NCBI GenBank assembly: GCA_948567375.1
Contig: OX419761.1
Coordinates: 19,098,501-19,162,500, forward strand
Source of the DNA: Lunularia cruciata
Taxonomy: Eukaryota; Streptophyta; Marchantiopsida; Lunulariales; Lunulariaceae
Direction of reading: 5' to 3'
DNA length: 64,000 nucleotides
Shown: positions 9,889-21,449 of the stretch, in pieces
Layout of the letters: the number at the start of each line of letters is the position of its first letter
Numbering within the stretch: position 1 is the stretch's first letter
Notes under the pieces: generated by a model
Databases searched by the model: none
The model's input: the letters and a program-made list of their open reading frames with translations, nothing else
Told to the model about the DNA's origin: nothing
Made by a program: the position numbers and the translations under genes

Positions 9889-12800
9889 ATGTACCTTGCG
9901 ACCTTACTAGCTCAATAAGGAAGAAGAGAAGCGAGGGAAGGAAGAAGACTAATGTGCAAAGATCCCGAAAGGCAACCTCATAATTGATTGTTGTGAATAG
10001 AGTCCTAGAAGGCAATCAAGTGAGAGTATTAATTGATCTGGGAGCAACAGAGAATTTCTTATCTTGCTCTGTTGTAATAAGATTGGGAATGGATCTAGAG
10101 AGAGATGGGAGTGAAGAAGTAGAGTTGCCTAATGGGCAAATAGAGAGGATTGAATCATTACCTAGACGGGTCACACTCTCTATAGGAGAATATCAAGAAG
10201 CAATTGAGTGGCGAGTGATACAATCAGCTCATTATGATGCAATCTTAGGCATGCCATGGATAGAGCATTACAACCTTATGGTAGATTGGAGGAAGAAAGT
10301 AGTAAGAACCCACCAATGGTCAATTATTGGGGTTAAAGAAAAATCACCCAAGCAGGATCTGTCTCTATATGTCATAGGGATGGCAATTGTCTATAAGACC
10401 GATAGATGTTTCATGGGTCTAATAAGAGAAGTCCATAGTGCACAACTTGATGGACAAATTCTTGAGAAATTGAAAGCTATGGTAGATGAATTTTCAAGAT
10501 GTCTTTGTTGATGATCTACCCTCAAGATTTCTACCAAAAAGGAGGGTAGATCATAAAATTGAGACACTCCCAAGGAAGACACCTCCTTGTAAGGCCCTAT
10601 ATCACCTATCACCTCATGAGTTGGAGGAGTGTAAGACTCAAATTGAGGAGATGCTGCAAAAGGGGTTCATCCAACCTAGCATATCACCATATGGGGCTCC
10701 TGTCTTGTTTGTGAAAAAGAAGGATGGTACAATGCACATGTGCATTGACTATTGAGGACTCAATCAGCAAACAATGAAGAATAAATACCCCTTACCTCGC
10801 ATGGATGACCTGTTTGATCAACTCCATAGAGCAAGATACTTCACCAAATTGGACTTGCGGGGTGGTTACAATCAAATCTAAATTGCAGAAGAGGATGTGT
10901 ACAAAATTGCCTTTCGAACCATATATGGCCACTTTGAGTATCTTGTGATGCCTTTTGGCCTCACCAATGCACCTACCACATTCATGAGTCTAATGAAGGA
11001 CATATTTTGTCCATACTTGGATAAGTTTGTTATCTTCTTCTTGGATGATATCTTAGTATCTAGTAGCACAATGATGGAACACAAACAACATCTATGAGAG
11101 GTCCTCTAGATTCTAAGACAGAATTGATTGTATGCCAAAATCTCAAAGTGTGAGTTTAGCAATCTGAAGTAGACTACTTGGGGCATAGAGTAAGTGTGTA
11201 GAGGGCATTCAAGTATTGACGGATAAAATAGAGGTCATTAAAAAATAGAGTGCACTAGAAGATCAGACTCAACTCAAGAGCTTCTTGGGGTTGATGGGAT
11301 TCTATCATAGATTTGTCAAGGACTTCTCCAAGGTTGCACAGCCTTTAACAACACTACTTGGCAAGAGGAAGAAGTGGACATGGTGAACCGCACAAGAGTT
11401 GGCCTTTCAAGAATTGAAAGACACCTTGCTACATACACCAATCTTGAAGTGGTATGACCCAAAACGTCCAATCAAGTTGGCTATAGATGCATCAAGCATA
11501 GCAATAGGAGCAGTCCTACAACAAGAGTGGCATGACGGATGGCATCCAATTGCATATTTCTCTCAAAAGTTGTTACCGGCAGAGCGCAACTACCACACCA
11601 CAAAACAAGAAGAGTTGGCCATCATTCTGGCAACCAAGCATTGGAAGCACTATCTGGGCGAGAAGGCATTTGTAGTAGAGACAAACCACAAACCTCTAGT
11701 CTACCTTGAGACGCAGAAAGATCTATCTTGTCGCCAAATTTGGTGGGTAGAGTGGCAAAAATGCTTCAACATGACAATCACCTACATGGAAGGCCTTCAC
11801 CCGCATGCCAATGGCAAACAACTTGGTGGTAGAGGTTAAGATTAACCCTAAATTCTGGCCAGAGATTCTGGCTACTACAAAAATTGATCCACAGATTATA
11901 GAAGCGCAATCATCCAAAGGCGTCACTAGCACCCAAGGACTCACCTTTTGTGATGGTAGATTATAGATCCCAAATGTCCCAGAATTACGCACCACCATTC
12001 TAGCAGAATGTCATGATTTGGCCATTGCAGGTCATGTCGGAGTGGACAAGACCTTGGATGCACTCTAGCGCCATTACTATTGGCCTAAGATGAGCAACAA
12101 TGTGATGGACTACGTGCGCAGCTGCCTACTTTGTCAACAAAACAAAGCTTCTAATCAAGCTCTTGCAGGGCTTCTTCAACCTCTCCCCACGCCTACCCAA
12201 CATTGGGAACAAGTGAGTATGGATCTTGTTTGTGAATTACCTAAGACAACCTCAAGGTTTGACTCCATTGTGGTCTTTGTGGACCGGCTCAGCAGAATGA
12301 TTCATGTTTGCCCTACCATCAAGAATGTGACCGCTCTACAACTAGCTCAATTATACTTAGATGTAGTCTTCTCTCACCATGGCTTGTCTAGAGTACTTAT
12401 CACTAATAGAGGCACTCAATTCACCAATTTGTTTTGGCAAACACTCTTTGGTTTCTTCAAAACCAAGTTGGCCATGTCCACAACTTACCACCCACAAATA
12501 GATGGCCAAATAGGGCGGGCTAATCGCACAATTGAAGACATGTTACGCGGCTTCACCTTAAAAGAGCAAAAGAGGTGGGACACCCTACTTCCATTGGTGG
12601 AATTTGCTTACAACAATTCAATGAATGCATCCAACCAAGTCACTCCATTCTTCCCCATGTATGGTGAGCAACCCTTCACACCTTCTAGCTTGATGAAGAT
12701 CCGTCTAGTAGCTACCAAGATCGATGCAATCAACACATTTGTTTCTAGAATTCAACACGATGTGGAGAGCGCCAAGCACAAATTACAAATTCAACAAAAA

Positions 12801-13284
12801 CAGTATGCTAATGCACACCATAGGCACATGGAGTTCAATGTTGGGATCAAGTGTGGCTATCAACAACCAACTTCATATTAGTTGGCCCTCGTAAGCTCAT
12901 ACCTTGTTTTATTGGGCCTTTCTCGATTCTTTGTCGTGTCGACACTGTAGCCTATCACCTTGAGCTACCACCACACATGAAGATTCATCCCGTGTTCCAT
13001 GTTTCCCTACAACGCAGATATGCTCCCGCTTAGGCCAGGGTCATTCCACCCAAGACATTTGACCTTGTTTGACACTCATTGATGGCACAAAGGAATATGA
13101 AGTGGAGCGTATTCTCCAAAAATGCATGCATGGTACTCGCCATCCGTGGGTGGACTATCTAGTATAGTGGAAAGGGTAACCCCTCTATGAAGCAACCTAG
13201 GAGCCCGCCACCAATTTGACACATGCACCGGTGTTGATGCAAGCATTTGAGCAACAATTGCACAACAAGGACGTTGCGTCTTTA
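9889..13284 (+). pseudogene. Pol of A1: protease, RT, RNase H, integrase, chromodomain
   Basis: Protease about 9984-10330 (VLIDLGATENFLS, AILGMPWIEHYN). RT 10486-11350 ([41 protein letters not shown] as the catalytic box). RNase H 11399-11839 (AIDASSIAIGAVLQQ, KQEELAIILATKHW, HKPLVYLE). Integrase about 11890-13000 with the H-H-C-C part (CHDLAIAGHVGVDKTL; CLLCQQNKA) and catalytic core (MDLVCELP; YHPQIDGQ). Chromodomain 13080-13250 (EYEVERILQKCMHG). Many stops, several shared with A2 and A3. Confidence 0.9.
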
Positions 13285-13297
13285 AAGGAGGGAGGTT
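13285..13297 (+). promoter_or_regulatory. Polypurine tract of A1
   Basis: AAGGAGGGAGGTT abuts the 3' LTR start; A3 has the same tract and A2 a near match. Confidence 0.75.
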
Positions 13298-14035
13298 TGT
13301 AATACCAAGAGCTAGCCATATGATCTAGATGTGAAATTTGTTTTGATAACATCTAGAAAGATGTTATACATGATCGTCAAAATAGATCAGATAGAAGTTT
13401 CACCAAAAGAGTACTTCTACTAATAGAGTAAAAATCAAAATAGACTTGAGAACCTTAAAACCAATAGCTAGACATATGATTTAAAGGTGAGAATTGGTTT
13501 GGTAACATCTAGAAGGATGTTACACATGATGGATTAAACAGATCAGAAAGAGGTATCACCAAAAGGGAACTTCTACTAATAGAGTGGGAACCAAAATATC
13601 CCTGAAATCTTTGAAGGCAATTTTGGAGGCCTAAACGGATGAATTAGGCCTTGAAAATATGCAAATGCCCCCTCTCCCTTACAGAGGAGAGATTGGCCTT
13701 CCCTCCCCCCTGGTTTGTCTCATCAAGAGCTTTCCAATGGTACCTTACGTGATTTTGAGACTCCTACAGGAAGATTCCGTAAAAGATTTCCTTAGGTCAA
13801 AGCTTGTTTGACCAACCAAATAGGACCTAGACCGACATGTCACCCATCCAAGTAAATAATCCAAAGGTGGAGCTTGCTGACAGGTCATCTATCTGTGTGT
13901 CTAATCCTATGGTGGGGCTTCCTTGGAGGAGATCCTCTTTGTCTATATAATAAAGATAAGGTGCTCCTTTGGGGCACCAAATGTTGAGTGTGTAATTTGT
14001 GTTTCTCTCTCTTCTCTTGTCCTTGGAGTATTACA
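13298..14035 (+). repeat. 3' LTR of A1
   Basis: TGTAATACC ... GTATTACA, 738 bp, colinear with 7458-8198 with scattered differences. It has the same duplicated U3 units. Followed directly by CACAT, the target duplication. Confidence 0.93.
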
Positions 14036-15597
14036 CACATCAATTGGAGTACATAAATCCTTTGCCTTTGTACATTGGAAGGTTTTGTTGGCTATGCATT
14101 CCAATTAGCTGAGTAGTTTTGAGTAGTCATATGCCCTATAGTTGTGAGCACTCCCACTGGTTTGGTTTTCAAATTGGCTTGTTTGTTGTTGAGTTTGTTG
14201 GTTATCTCTTTTGAAATCCTCTTTTCTTGTTTCAAACACCTTCTCTTATTGATGTTTCAAGTTGGTGGATAGGTTGGAGTTATGAAGGTCAATCAGCTAT
14301 GTCAAATTATCATATTTGGTCTCCATTGCCTTTGTATTGGCATGGGCCATTTCCATCTCATTTTGTAGAGTAGCAAGTGAGTAATCCCAATTCAGGATTT
14401 CCTCTTCATGTTGAGTCCATTGGTGGAAGACTTGTAAACTATAAATGTCAACCTCCTTCTTCAAACATAGGATTAGATTTTTATACTCCTCTTGCCATTT
14501 TAGTTCCTCCTTCTATAAATCTTCTAGGTGCTCCTTACTTTCTTTGTCCTTCTTGTTTGTCTTAGATTGGACTAGGTGATGCAAGTGGTGCATGAGGATT
14601 GTTGGTTCTTTCATCTTTGGAGCTAGCTTTTGGTACAATGGCAAAATCTCCTCCAAAGCTTCTATTGCCAATATCATGGTATGGACAATATAGGCCTCCA
14701 TTAACCAAGGCATAAAATTTCTATCCTAGCTTAGTTGTTTTTGTAGAGCTTTCTTTGTGTTTAGTAGTTCATCATTTTTCAACATAAAGTCCTTGTCTTG
14801 GCTCAAAACAACCTTCATCTTTGCTTTGTGAGTAGGAGTTGATTCCTTGTCCATCATGCTAGCCACATTGTTGTTAGGCAAGGATTTCCCATTGGCAATA
14901 GCGTTGTTCTCTTCCATTTTCTCTTTCCACATTCAAGACATTGGAGGTTGCTATGTAGGTTTTTTTGGGATTTTTCAATACATCTTCACCTCTATGTAAT
15001 TAGTTCCCTTGATGAAATTGGCCACTTTGTGGCCACCTTGATAGTTTGACTAGCAAGGTCCTTCATATCTTGAATTTTGTACCCATTTATGAACTTTTGT
15101 CCAATGAACGAGTTGTTGATTCATCCTTTAAACCTTTTTTGGGACAACCATGCAAGTTATGTATGTAAATCTATGTAAATCTCCCTAAATGGTGAGCAAT
15201 ATACCCCAACACCTCCCACCAGTGGTCCTCTACCCACATCATTGTACAATCTTGCAACAATTTCCTACTCATATTCTCAAAATTTGTGCAGATTTCCTTA
15301 AACATGGCAATATTAGCAATCCTATGATAAGAAGTCCATTTTCCTTATCTTGATGTAATCAATCCAACAATACAAACCCCATTTGGAAAGTTTAAGTGGC
15401 TTGCTTACAATTTTTATTGCTTTGCCCCATTTCAACTCAATTTCCTTCTTGAGAGTATGCCTTGTCATGATTGAAAACTCAAATCCTTACTTGAAAATAT
15501 CACTCAATACTCTACTTACACAATTCTCCTTGCTTAGCTCTCAATAAACACGGAAAAATTCCACAATCAAAGATGCTAATTCCTCACATGATGTCAT
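14036..15597 (-). pseudogene. ORF-C copy 1, N-terminal and middle part
   Basis: Minus-strand start MTSCEELASL at 15597, 91 bp below a TATA box. Frame fragments include EICTNFENM, a lysine-rich segment ending at 14726 (SLPNNNVASM) and LPLYQKLAPKMKEP with HHLVQSKTNKKDKES (14713-14513). Each is matched in copy 2 at protein level despite DNA divergence, suggesting past coding constraint. About 0.8 kb of coding sequence present in copy 2 (about 31090-31960) is missing. No known domain; coiled-coil-like and charged. Confidence 0.55.
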
Positions 15598-15687
15598 AGT
15601 GGTTGACAATTATAGAGAGATGAAACAAAAAAAGTGAAAAGTGAAAAGTAAAAACAACAAAAAATTTTACTAGTAGGAAGGTTGGTC

Positions 15688-15695
15688 TTTTTATA
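15688..15695 (-). promoter_or_regulatory. TATA box upstream of ORF-C copy 1
   Basis: Minus strand ACTATAAAAAG; the same motif is at 32610-32603 in the right repeat, in each case about 90-110 bp before the ORF-C ATG. Confidence 0.55.
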
Positions 15696-16198
15696 GTCCC
15701 AATGGGATGGAGTCCACCATGGTGGTTGGTGAAGGGTTGTAATCGACCATTGCATGCATAAGCCTGGGCATAAAATGATTACCAGTGGTTATTTGGTGGT
15801 GCATGCATCTTTTTGAGTCATTTGGAAATGGTAATAGAAATTGATGGAATTTCTTATTGTCAAATATTCATTGTGCCTTCTATTATTTTATAGAAGTTTT
15901 TGAAGTCATGGATTTCTTGTCAGGGATTGGTTCATTTTGTTTTGTGGTCATGTTGTATTTGATAAGGTACAAAAAGAAATAGATCCTGCTACAAATAAGT
16001 TGATCATCATTCTCATTCCGTGATCTTGTAAGCACATTGAATTTTGTTGAGGACCCTATTCCCCAACATCATAAAGGTATGACTTAACAAAATTTTATTC
16101 CTTGTAGAAAATGCTCCTTAATATCTTAATCTTATTGTTTGCAAAGAACAACTTAAAAGAACAAAATTAGAGATAGAGAAAAATTGAGTCATGACATA

Positions 16199-16549
16199 CT
16201 CCACTCTCTCAAATATGAGCATCCTTGTGAAAAATGAAGTTAATTTTCTTGTTTTTTCAAATAGTTATATTTACCAACTTGCTATCCATTGACCCCGCTG
16301 GCAAAAATGTTGTCCTCAAGCTAGGATAATTGTAATGATCCCTTGTCATATACAATATCTACCTTGTATGGTCCCATCCATAGATGCCACTTCCCTAGGA
16401 AGAGAAGCTAACTACTACCATATAGGAGTACAAGATCATAATCATCACTAGTACTTGCTTAATTGTTTTGTCATGATGTAGTTATCATTTCTTTTGTTGA
16501 TCTTGTGTTGTTTGGTGCAACACATTTTGTTTCTCTTCCAAGAATGTTA
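16199..16549. other. Non-coding tail of D before its left end repeat
   Basis: No ORF of note. Minus strand ends in GAGAGAGTGGAG immediately before 16198, a candidate polypurine tract for D. Confidence 0.4.
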
Positions 16550-17005
16550 GTTATTTTAACTTGGTTTTTTTGCTATCTTTCTTGGACATGCGGTCTTTTA
16601 AGATAATTTTGTAGGTTGGGATTCTAAATTCTATAGGTAAGACATGATGTGTATAATATGTAAGGAAATAAGAAGTTTTTTTGGTGTTGATATTGGTGGT
16701 ATTGATATCCTCACAATGCTTCCAATAATTTTGTATCCAAATTGTGTACATAGTTGACTATGACCTTGTTGAAGATCTTGCACAATAAACCATTTAGCCT
16801 TTTTTATAAGGTTGTTGGATTTTGGGTTATACGGTGTGGTCTTACAATGCTTGATTTGGAAGTACTTTGTGAGGGATTCTAGTAGGTTGTTGAGAAAGTG
16901 TACCTTTAGTCACTTATGAATTCCAATAGGCACCCATATCAAGAAATGATGTTCCAAAAGAAGAACTTGGCCATAGAGTAAACATTGTCTTGTGGGGTGG
17001 CCTCT
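16550..17005 (-). pseudogene. Element D integrase, C-terminal half of core
   Basis: Minus strand shows the degenerate core motif (TTPYNPKSNNLIKKAKW, the counterpart of Y-HPQ-NG--E--N) near 16855-16805, followed by VLPIEFRIPT at about 16645-16615, the typical end of a gypsy integrase core. Interrupted from its N-terminal half by the solo A' LTR. Confidence 0.65.
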
Positions 17006-17592
17006 TGTAACAGCCCAAGGATAAATGCACATTAGATTAGAACTCCAAAAGAATACAAGATTGGAACTCTTAAAAAACTCCAATGGCCCAAAGGAGCACC
17101 TTGCTTTTATTATATAGCAAGGAGGATCCTCTCAAAAGGAGCTACACCCTTAGATAAGATACATGTATTGGTGAGATGTCAGCAAGCTACACTCTTAGAT
17201 TAGATGCATGGATTGGTGACATGTAGATTGTTGTCCAATTTGGTTGGTCAAACAAGTTTGACCAAAGAGAATCTTTTGGTTGGAAGCTTAGAACAGCATA
17301 GAAGATGTACCATTGGAAAGATCTCAACAAAAAAATAGGGGGAAGAAGGCAACACCTTTTCTCCTTAAGAAGGTGTGATGAATCCATTTTTTCAAGGCCT
17401 AATTCTTTTGTTTAGGCCTCCAAAATTGGCTCTAAAGTTTTTGGTGTGTTTTTGGCTTCAACGCTATTAGTAGAAGTCCCCTTTTGGTGACTCTTCTATC
17501 TAATCTACTTAGAACATCATGTGTAATATATCTAAAGATATCACCAAGCCAATTTACACCTGTGAATAGTTTGTCTAATTATTGGTATTACA
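17006..17592 (-). repeat. Solo LTR of family A' (relative of A) in D integrase
   Basis: The reverse complement reads TGTAATACCAATAATTAG ... GGGCTGTTACA and aligns with family A LTRs, including CTTCTACTAATAG, GGAGGCCTAAAC and CTATATAATAAAAGC. Flanks CCTCT (17001-17005) and ACTCT (17593-17597) are a 4/5 match to a target duplication. It is 587 bp, about 155 bp shorter than A, because it has only one copy of the U3 unit duplicated in A. Confidence 0.85.
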
Positions 17593-17870
17593 ACTCTGCC
17601 TCCACCATTTTTGTTATATAATCCATACAAACAAGAATGAATTTTTCTTTGGTATTCTTTGTTGTAGGTGGTATTTGACAGACAAAATCAATTCACTATT
17701 CTCAAAGGGTGCAAATGGTAGGATGGGTCATAAGTGCCATTGTTATGTTGCAATTTGCCTTCTTGTTTGTTGGTATACATTGCATGTCTTGATGTACTCA
17801 TTTACACCCTTGTACATGGTGAGCTACCAATAGCCTATCATTAGGATTTTCTTTACATTATTCTTGAGTG
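17593..17870 (-). pseudogene. Element D integrase, N-terminal zinc part
   Basis: Minus strand shows TCNVYQQTR (the C--C arm of the HHCC zinc finger, one Cys changed to Tyr) followed by a TYDPSYHLHPL linker, typical of gypsy integrase before the catalytic core. Further right the sequence is too decayed to place the His pair. Confidence 0.5.
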
Positions 17871-18479
17871 CATAAATTTTTCTAGATAATTTAGAGTAGA
17901 GGGCTTTGATAACTATTCCCACCTCATGTGTTTTAGGGCACCTCCAAAGTACTCTGTCTCCTCAAAATTTGAATAAAATTTTTTACTTCAATTGGTATGG
18001 ATCCATCTTATGGTAAAACATGGCTTGTTGTTCCAAGTTTAAACTTGTAGGACATTAGAGAGTACAAAGATATTGGTACTTAAGGGCATACCTTGTAGAT
18101 TTTTTGGTGGAAATAAGGAAGATTTCCACATCAAGAAAATTGTCATTGAGGACCTCTCTTGATCTTTGTCTTGAGACGTGAGAAATACTCAACATTTTTG
18201 TGATGAACTCTCTTTCATATTTGCATTGTGTAGGTTAACCCTTGTAGAAGTAATATGTACCAAGCTATTCTATTAGATAAGTTTGGTTTTGTGACCAAAT
18301 GTTGAAGCATTGTCTAGTTGTATTCTTCTCTTGTTGAGCCATCATCCAATTGTATTCTCTACCTTCTTCAAAAAGTTTGTAAGTAGAGCTATCAAGACCA
18401 CATAGTTGGCAATGAATCTTTAGTAATAGCCTCTATGACCTAAGAAGGCACTCAACTCCCTTAGATTTTCCAATGCTTC

Positions 18480-19030
18480 ATGGGCTCAAATCACTTTCAA
18501 TTTTTTGGTATCCACTTTGACTCCTCATCCCACCACACAATGCCCTAATAGGATGTCCTTGGTCATTGGTAAAAATCAATTTTCTAGGTGCAAAGAGAGC
18601 CTAACCAAATAGCATTGTTTGAAGGGTTTTAGGAAAAAAAAAGGTGAATCTTTTATCAATGAAAACACAAAAATCATCAATAAAATTTCTAGGAACTTCC
18701 ACAAGTAGTCCTTAAAGATGGGGCTCATCATTTGTTGGAAGGTTGTGTGTGCATTGCACAGACCAAATGGCATAAGGTTATAGGCATAGGTGCCTCAATT
18801 GATGGTGAAAGTTGTCTTGTTCCTATTTTCTTCCTTGATACTTAACTAATTGTATCTTGAAAACCATTGAGCAGTTATGCATTCAAGTCCTACTACTTGG
18901 TCCAAGATAGTGCAAATGAAAGGAAAAAAGTGATGGTTTTTCTTTGTTGCAATGTTAAGCTTCTAGAAATCCTATCACACAAATTTTACTCATCTTCTTC
19001 TTTGGTACCACCACAATGGGAGATACCTAT
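18480..19030 (-). pseudogene. Element D reverse transcriptase remnant
   Basis: Minus-strand ORF 18773-18576 reads MPFGLCNAHTTFQQMM and FKDYLWKFLEI, followed by a frameshifted DD box (LLMIFVFS where FxDDFxVFS is expected). Upstream, near 19030-19000, PIVVVPKK matches RT motif 1. The LCNA and DDF style resembles Athila-type elements rather than the chromoviruses A and B in this window. Confidence 0.7.
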
Positions 19031-19816
19031 TTTCTATTGGGTACAGGAAAAATAATCCCAGCTTGGAGGTACGTGTCAATTTTTTAGTTCACAAGCAACA
19101 AGTACTTTGGGTTTGGACAATGATAGCAACAATTACCATTGTTGTTGCTTCATTTTCATCACTTTTATTTCTAGATCATTTAAGTGCTTGCCAAACAACC
19201 AAGGGATGCCAAGCATCTGCTTGATTTTCCAAAACACCATATTTGAAACTCCACAAACAATAAAGCGTATGTTTTGTATTTGTTCCTACTTACAAAATGG
19301 ATCTTTTCAATGATTTTCTTTTGATGATCACCATGTCTTGGCTGTCATTAGGGTTGATGATGCCCTCTACATGCCTCATTAGACTTACTCCCAAAAACAT
19401 CAAATTACTGTCATGACACTTGGATGGAGTGTTACTTTTCACATTGCCATCAATTTTGTAGCACTTTAGGTAGTTTTTGACATCACCAATGGTAATTTTT
19501 GGAATGATGATTCCAAAAATTATCATCCATTGATTTTTCAATAAACTCTTCTTCCAATAAAGTATCTCTCTTAGGTGTGGGGTACCCCACACCTAAGAGA
19601 GATATTCTTTTTCTAGCATATTGTCATAGGTTGGGATTGCTTTGAACTGATGTCTTGAAATTTCATTTTATGTTGGTGCAAATCAACTTTCACTCGAGCA
19701 CCATACAACCATGGCCAACCTCTGAGTACAAGGTAACCAGACAAAGAATGATGAAGTCAAATTGGAAGGCTATCTTGCCAATGGTAGAGGAGATATTGAT
19801 CAACATTCCCCAAGGG
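19031..19816 (-). pseudogene. Element D region between protease and RT
   Basis: Minus-strand ORF 19592-19290 (100 codons) lies between protease and RT with no recognised domain (SLMRHVEGIINP). It contains a 42-bp perfect palindrome at 19563-19604, which supplies that ORF's start. Confidence 0.4.
19563..19604. repeat. 42-bp perfect palindrome, no spacer
   Basis: Both 21-base arms meet at GGGGTACCCC (centre between 19583 and 19584). No mismatch within the arms; pairing stops at 19562/19605. Confidence 0.95.
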
Positions 19817-20008
19817 TTATTCCTTTTTTTGATTAGCAAACCAAAGTATTTGTGGGATGGGCTCAAAGGTCATAAAGCCTAGGTCGTGAGCCATCCCTTC
19901 CATCATGACATTCATGCTTGATCCCAAATCAATAAGCATCAATAGGATTATGTAGCCCTTGACCTTTATTTCCACTTCAAGGGAGCCTAAATCCTCTAGT
20001 TCTATCAT
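19817..20008 (-). pseudogene. Element D aspartic protease remnant
   Basis: Minus strand has MLIDLGSSMNVMMEG, the retropepsin D-x-G-S/A motif with following N-(V/L)-M as in Athila-type elements, then AHDLGF. Placed between the gag knuckle and RT, as expected. Confidence 0.7.
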
Positions 20009-20129
20009 ATAGATAGCACAAATGTCGGATCGTTGGCTTTGTTGTACTTACTTAAGAGCTAAGGCCAATTGTTTCTTTTTCAACTTATGGTACTCCCATA
20101 GTTGTTTGAATGTTATATCCACCTTTGAA

Positions 20130-21083
20130 GACTAAAAATTGACTACAATATTATACTAGATTGTCCCTAACATTAAGTTTTTCCTCCATTGTTTGTTTTT
20201 GGGGTACAATTCATGGGAGAAAATTTTGGGACGCTCATGCTTTGTATTGACAAATTGTTGATAATCTTTGTATGGCAGACATTGGTATCTCAATTGGGGG
20301 TGGAGTGGTAGCAAGGAGAAAAAAATGATTGGAGGGTTGGGGTCTACAGGTACATTTAGGGACATGCTTGGTGGTGCTTCCTTGTTGTGTTTGAGGCTAA
20401 TTTTTGTTGGAGGTATATTACTATCTATGGTGATTTGCTATGTCCACCAAAATTCCTTGGTAAGGAAGTTTTGCACTTCCTCTTGGATATTAAGAGGGTA
20501 GCCTGAGGTAAGCATTGTAAGTACCCTATTTTTTTCATTCTATATGAGCACAAAGGTTTTAGTTTCTTGCACCGGATCTTTTGTCTCTTTTGGGCATCTC
20601 CAATTCTCTCTTTGTTTGATCTTAGCTAGCAACTTTACCTCTTTTTTGGATCAGATTTTCCAAGGGTGTCCTTGCCTACTAGGTTTACCTCTAGGGTTTG
20701 TCTAGTATAGGAGAGTCTTTTTCCTTAGGATCTTCAAAGATGACATGGTGTACTTTGACATCTTTGCTTGATTTGGGTAGCACATTGTATGAGTGGCTGG
20801 GGATAATTTGCTTGTACATGCCCCTACCTTTTTCAATTTCCACACAACAAGATGTAGGGTATGGCCTGTGGTTTAGGACAATTGAAAGCCTAGTGTCTGT
20901 AGCCCCCACCATTGTAAAACAACCATGGCATATTCCTTTGCTTTGGCAACATCATCTTTCAATGTGGCATATCAAGAGCATAATCTTTAGGTACCAAACA
21001 AGGATTTGCAAAGGTTAGGCTTTCATGCATCTTTGGAAGGGCATTTTATATCAAAAAAACTTGATCTTCCTCCACTCTATAGT
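20130..21083 (-). pseudogene. Element D gag C-terminal part with zinc knuckle
   Basis: Around 20926-20880 the minus strand, with a one-base frame change, shows a knuckle of the C-x2-(C)-x4-H-x4-C type, the second Cys changed to Gly. The ORF 20912-20691 (CCVEIEKGRGMYKQIIPSHS) follows. The upstream half of gag continues at 26564 beyond B4. Confidence 0.55.
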
Positions 21084-21449
21084 TGTAAAAGACCGTGACC
21101 AAGGAGAGAAATAAGAGAATGGAAGCTCACATTGGGACACTTGAATGAAGGAAAACTCCGAATGCCTAGCATGAGCTTTAGCTTTTGTATTTATAGGGAT
21201 CATACAAGGCTCTTGAGAAGCTTCTCAAGAAGCTTCCTTGAGCCGCTTTCTTGGAGTGCAAGCCAAGTTAATTGAGAAGCTTCTCAAGAAGCTTCCTTCT
21301 AGAAGTTGTTTACTTGGCATGCAAGCTAAGCTAGCCGGGAAGCTTCCCAAGAAGCTTCCTAGATACTTTTAGAATATTCTAGGATAATTTGTTTTATTTG
21401 CTACTTCATTAGCCCTACTAACTTTATCGCTAAACTCTATATTATTACA
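21084..21449 (-). repeat. 3' LTR of B4
   Basis: Plus strand TGTAAAAGACC ... ATTATTACA, 366 bp. Shows the B-type GAAGCTTC-rich U3 around 21215-21360 and, on the minus strand, a TATA box (TATAAATA) near 21197-21190. Confidence 0.92.

Larger units (their letters stand above)
7458..14035 (+). mobile_element. Family A chromovirus A1, full-length with target duplication
   Basis: LTRs at 7458-8198 and 13298-14035, flanked by the exact 5-bp duplication CACAT (7453-7457 and 14036-14040). Inside: Met-tRNA primer site, an extra ORF, gag with zinc knuckle, protease, RT, RNase H, integrase, chromodomain and a polypurine tract. All frames are broken, mostly by C-to-T or G-to-A changes compared with A2. 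It interrupts D's left end repeat. Confidence 0.95.
14036..16198 (-). repeat. Left end repeat (3' LTR candidate) of D, proximal part
   Basis: Colinear with about 30155-33111 except for roughly 0.8 kb missing near 14960-15060. On the minus strand it starts near 16198 just after GAGAGAGTGGAG, which fits a polypurine tract. A GTTGGGGAATA motif at about 16067-16057 is shared with copy 2. A TATA box at 15695-15688 gives a U3 of about 500 bp. Confidence 0.6.
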
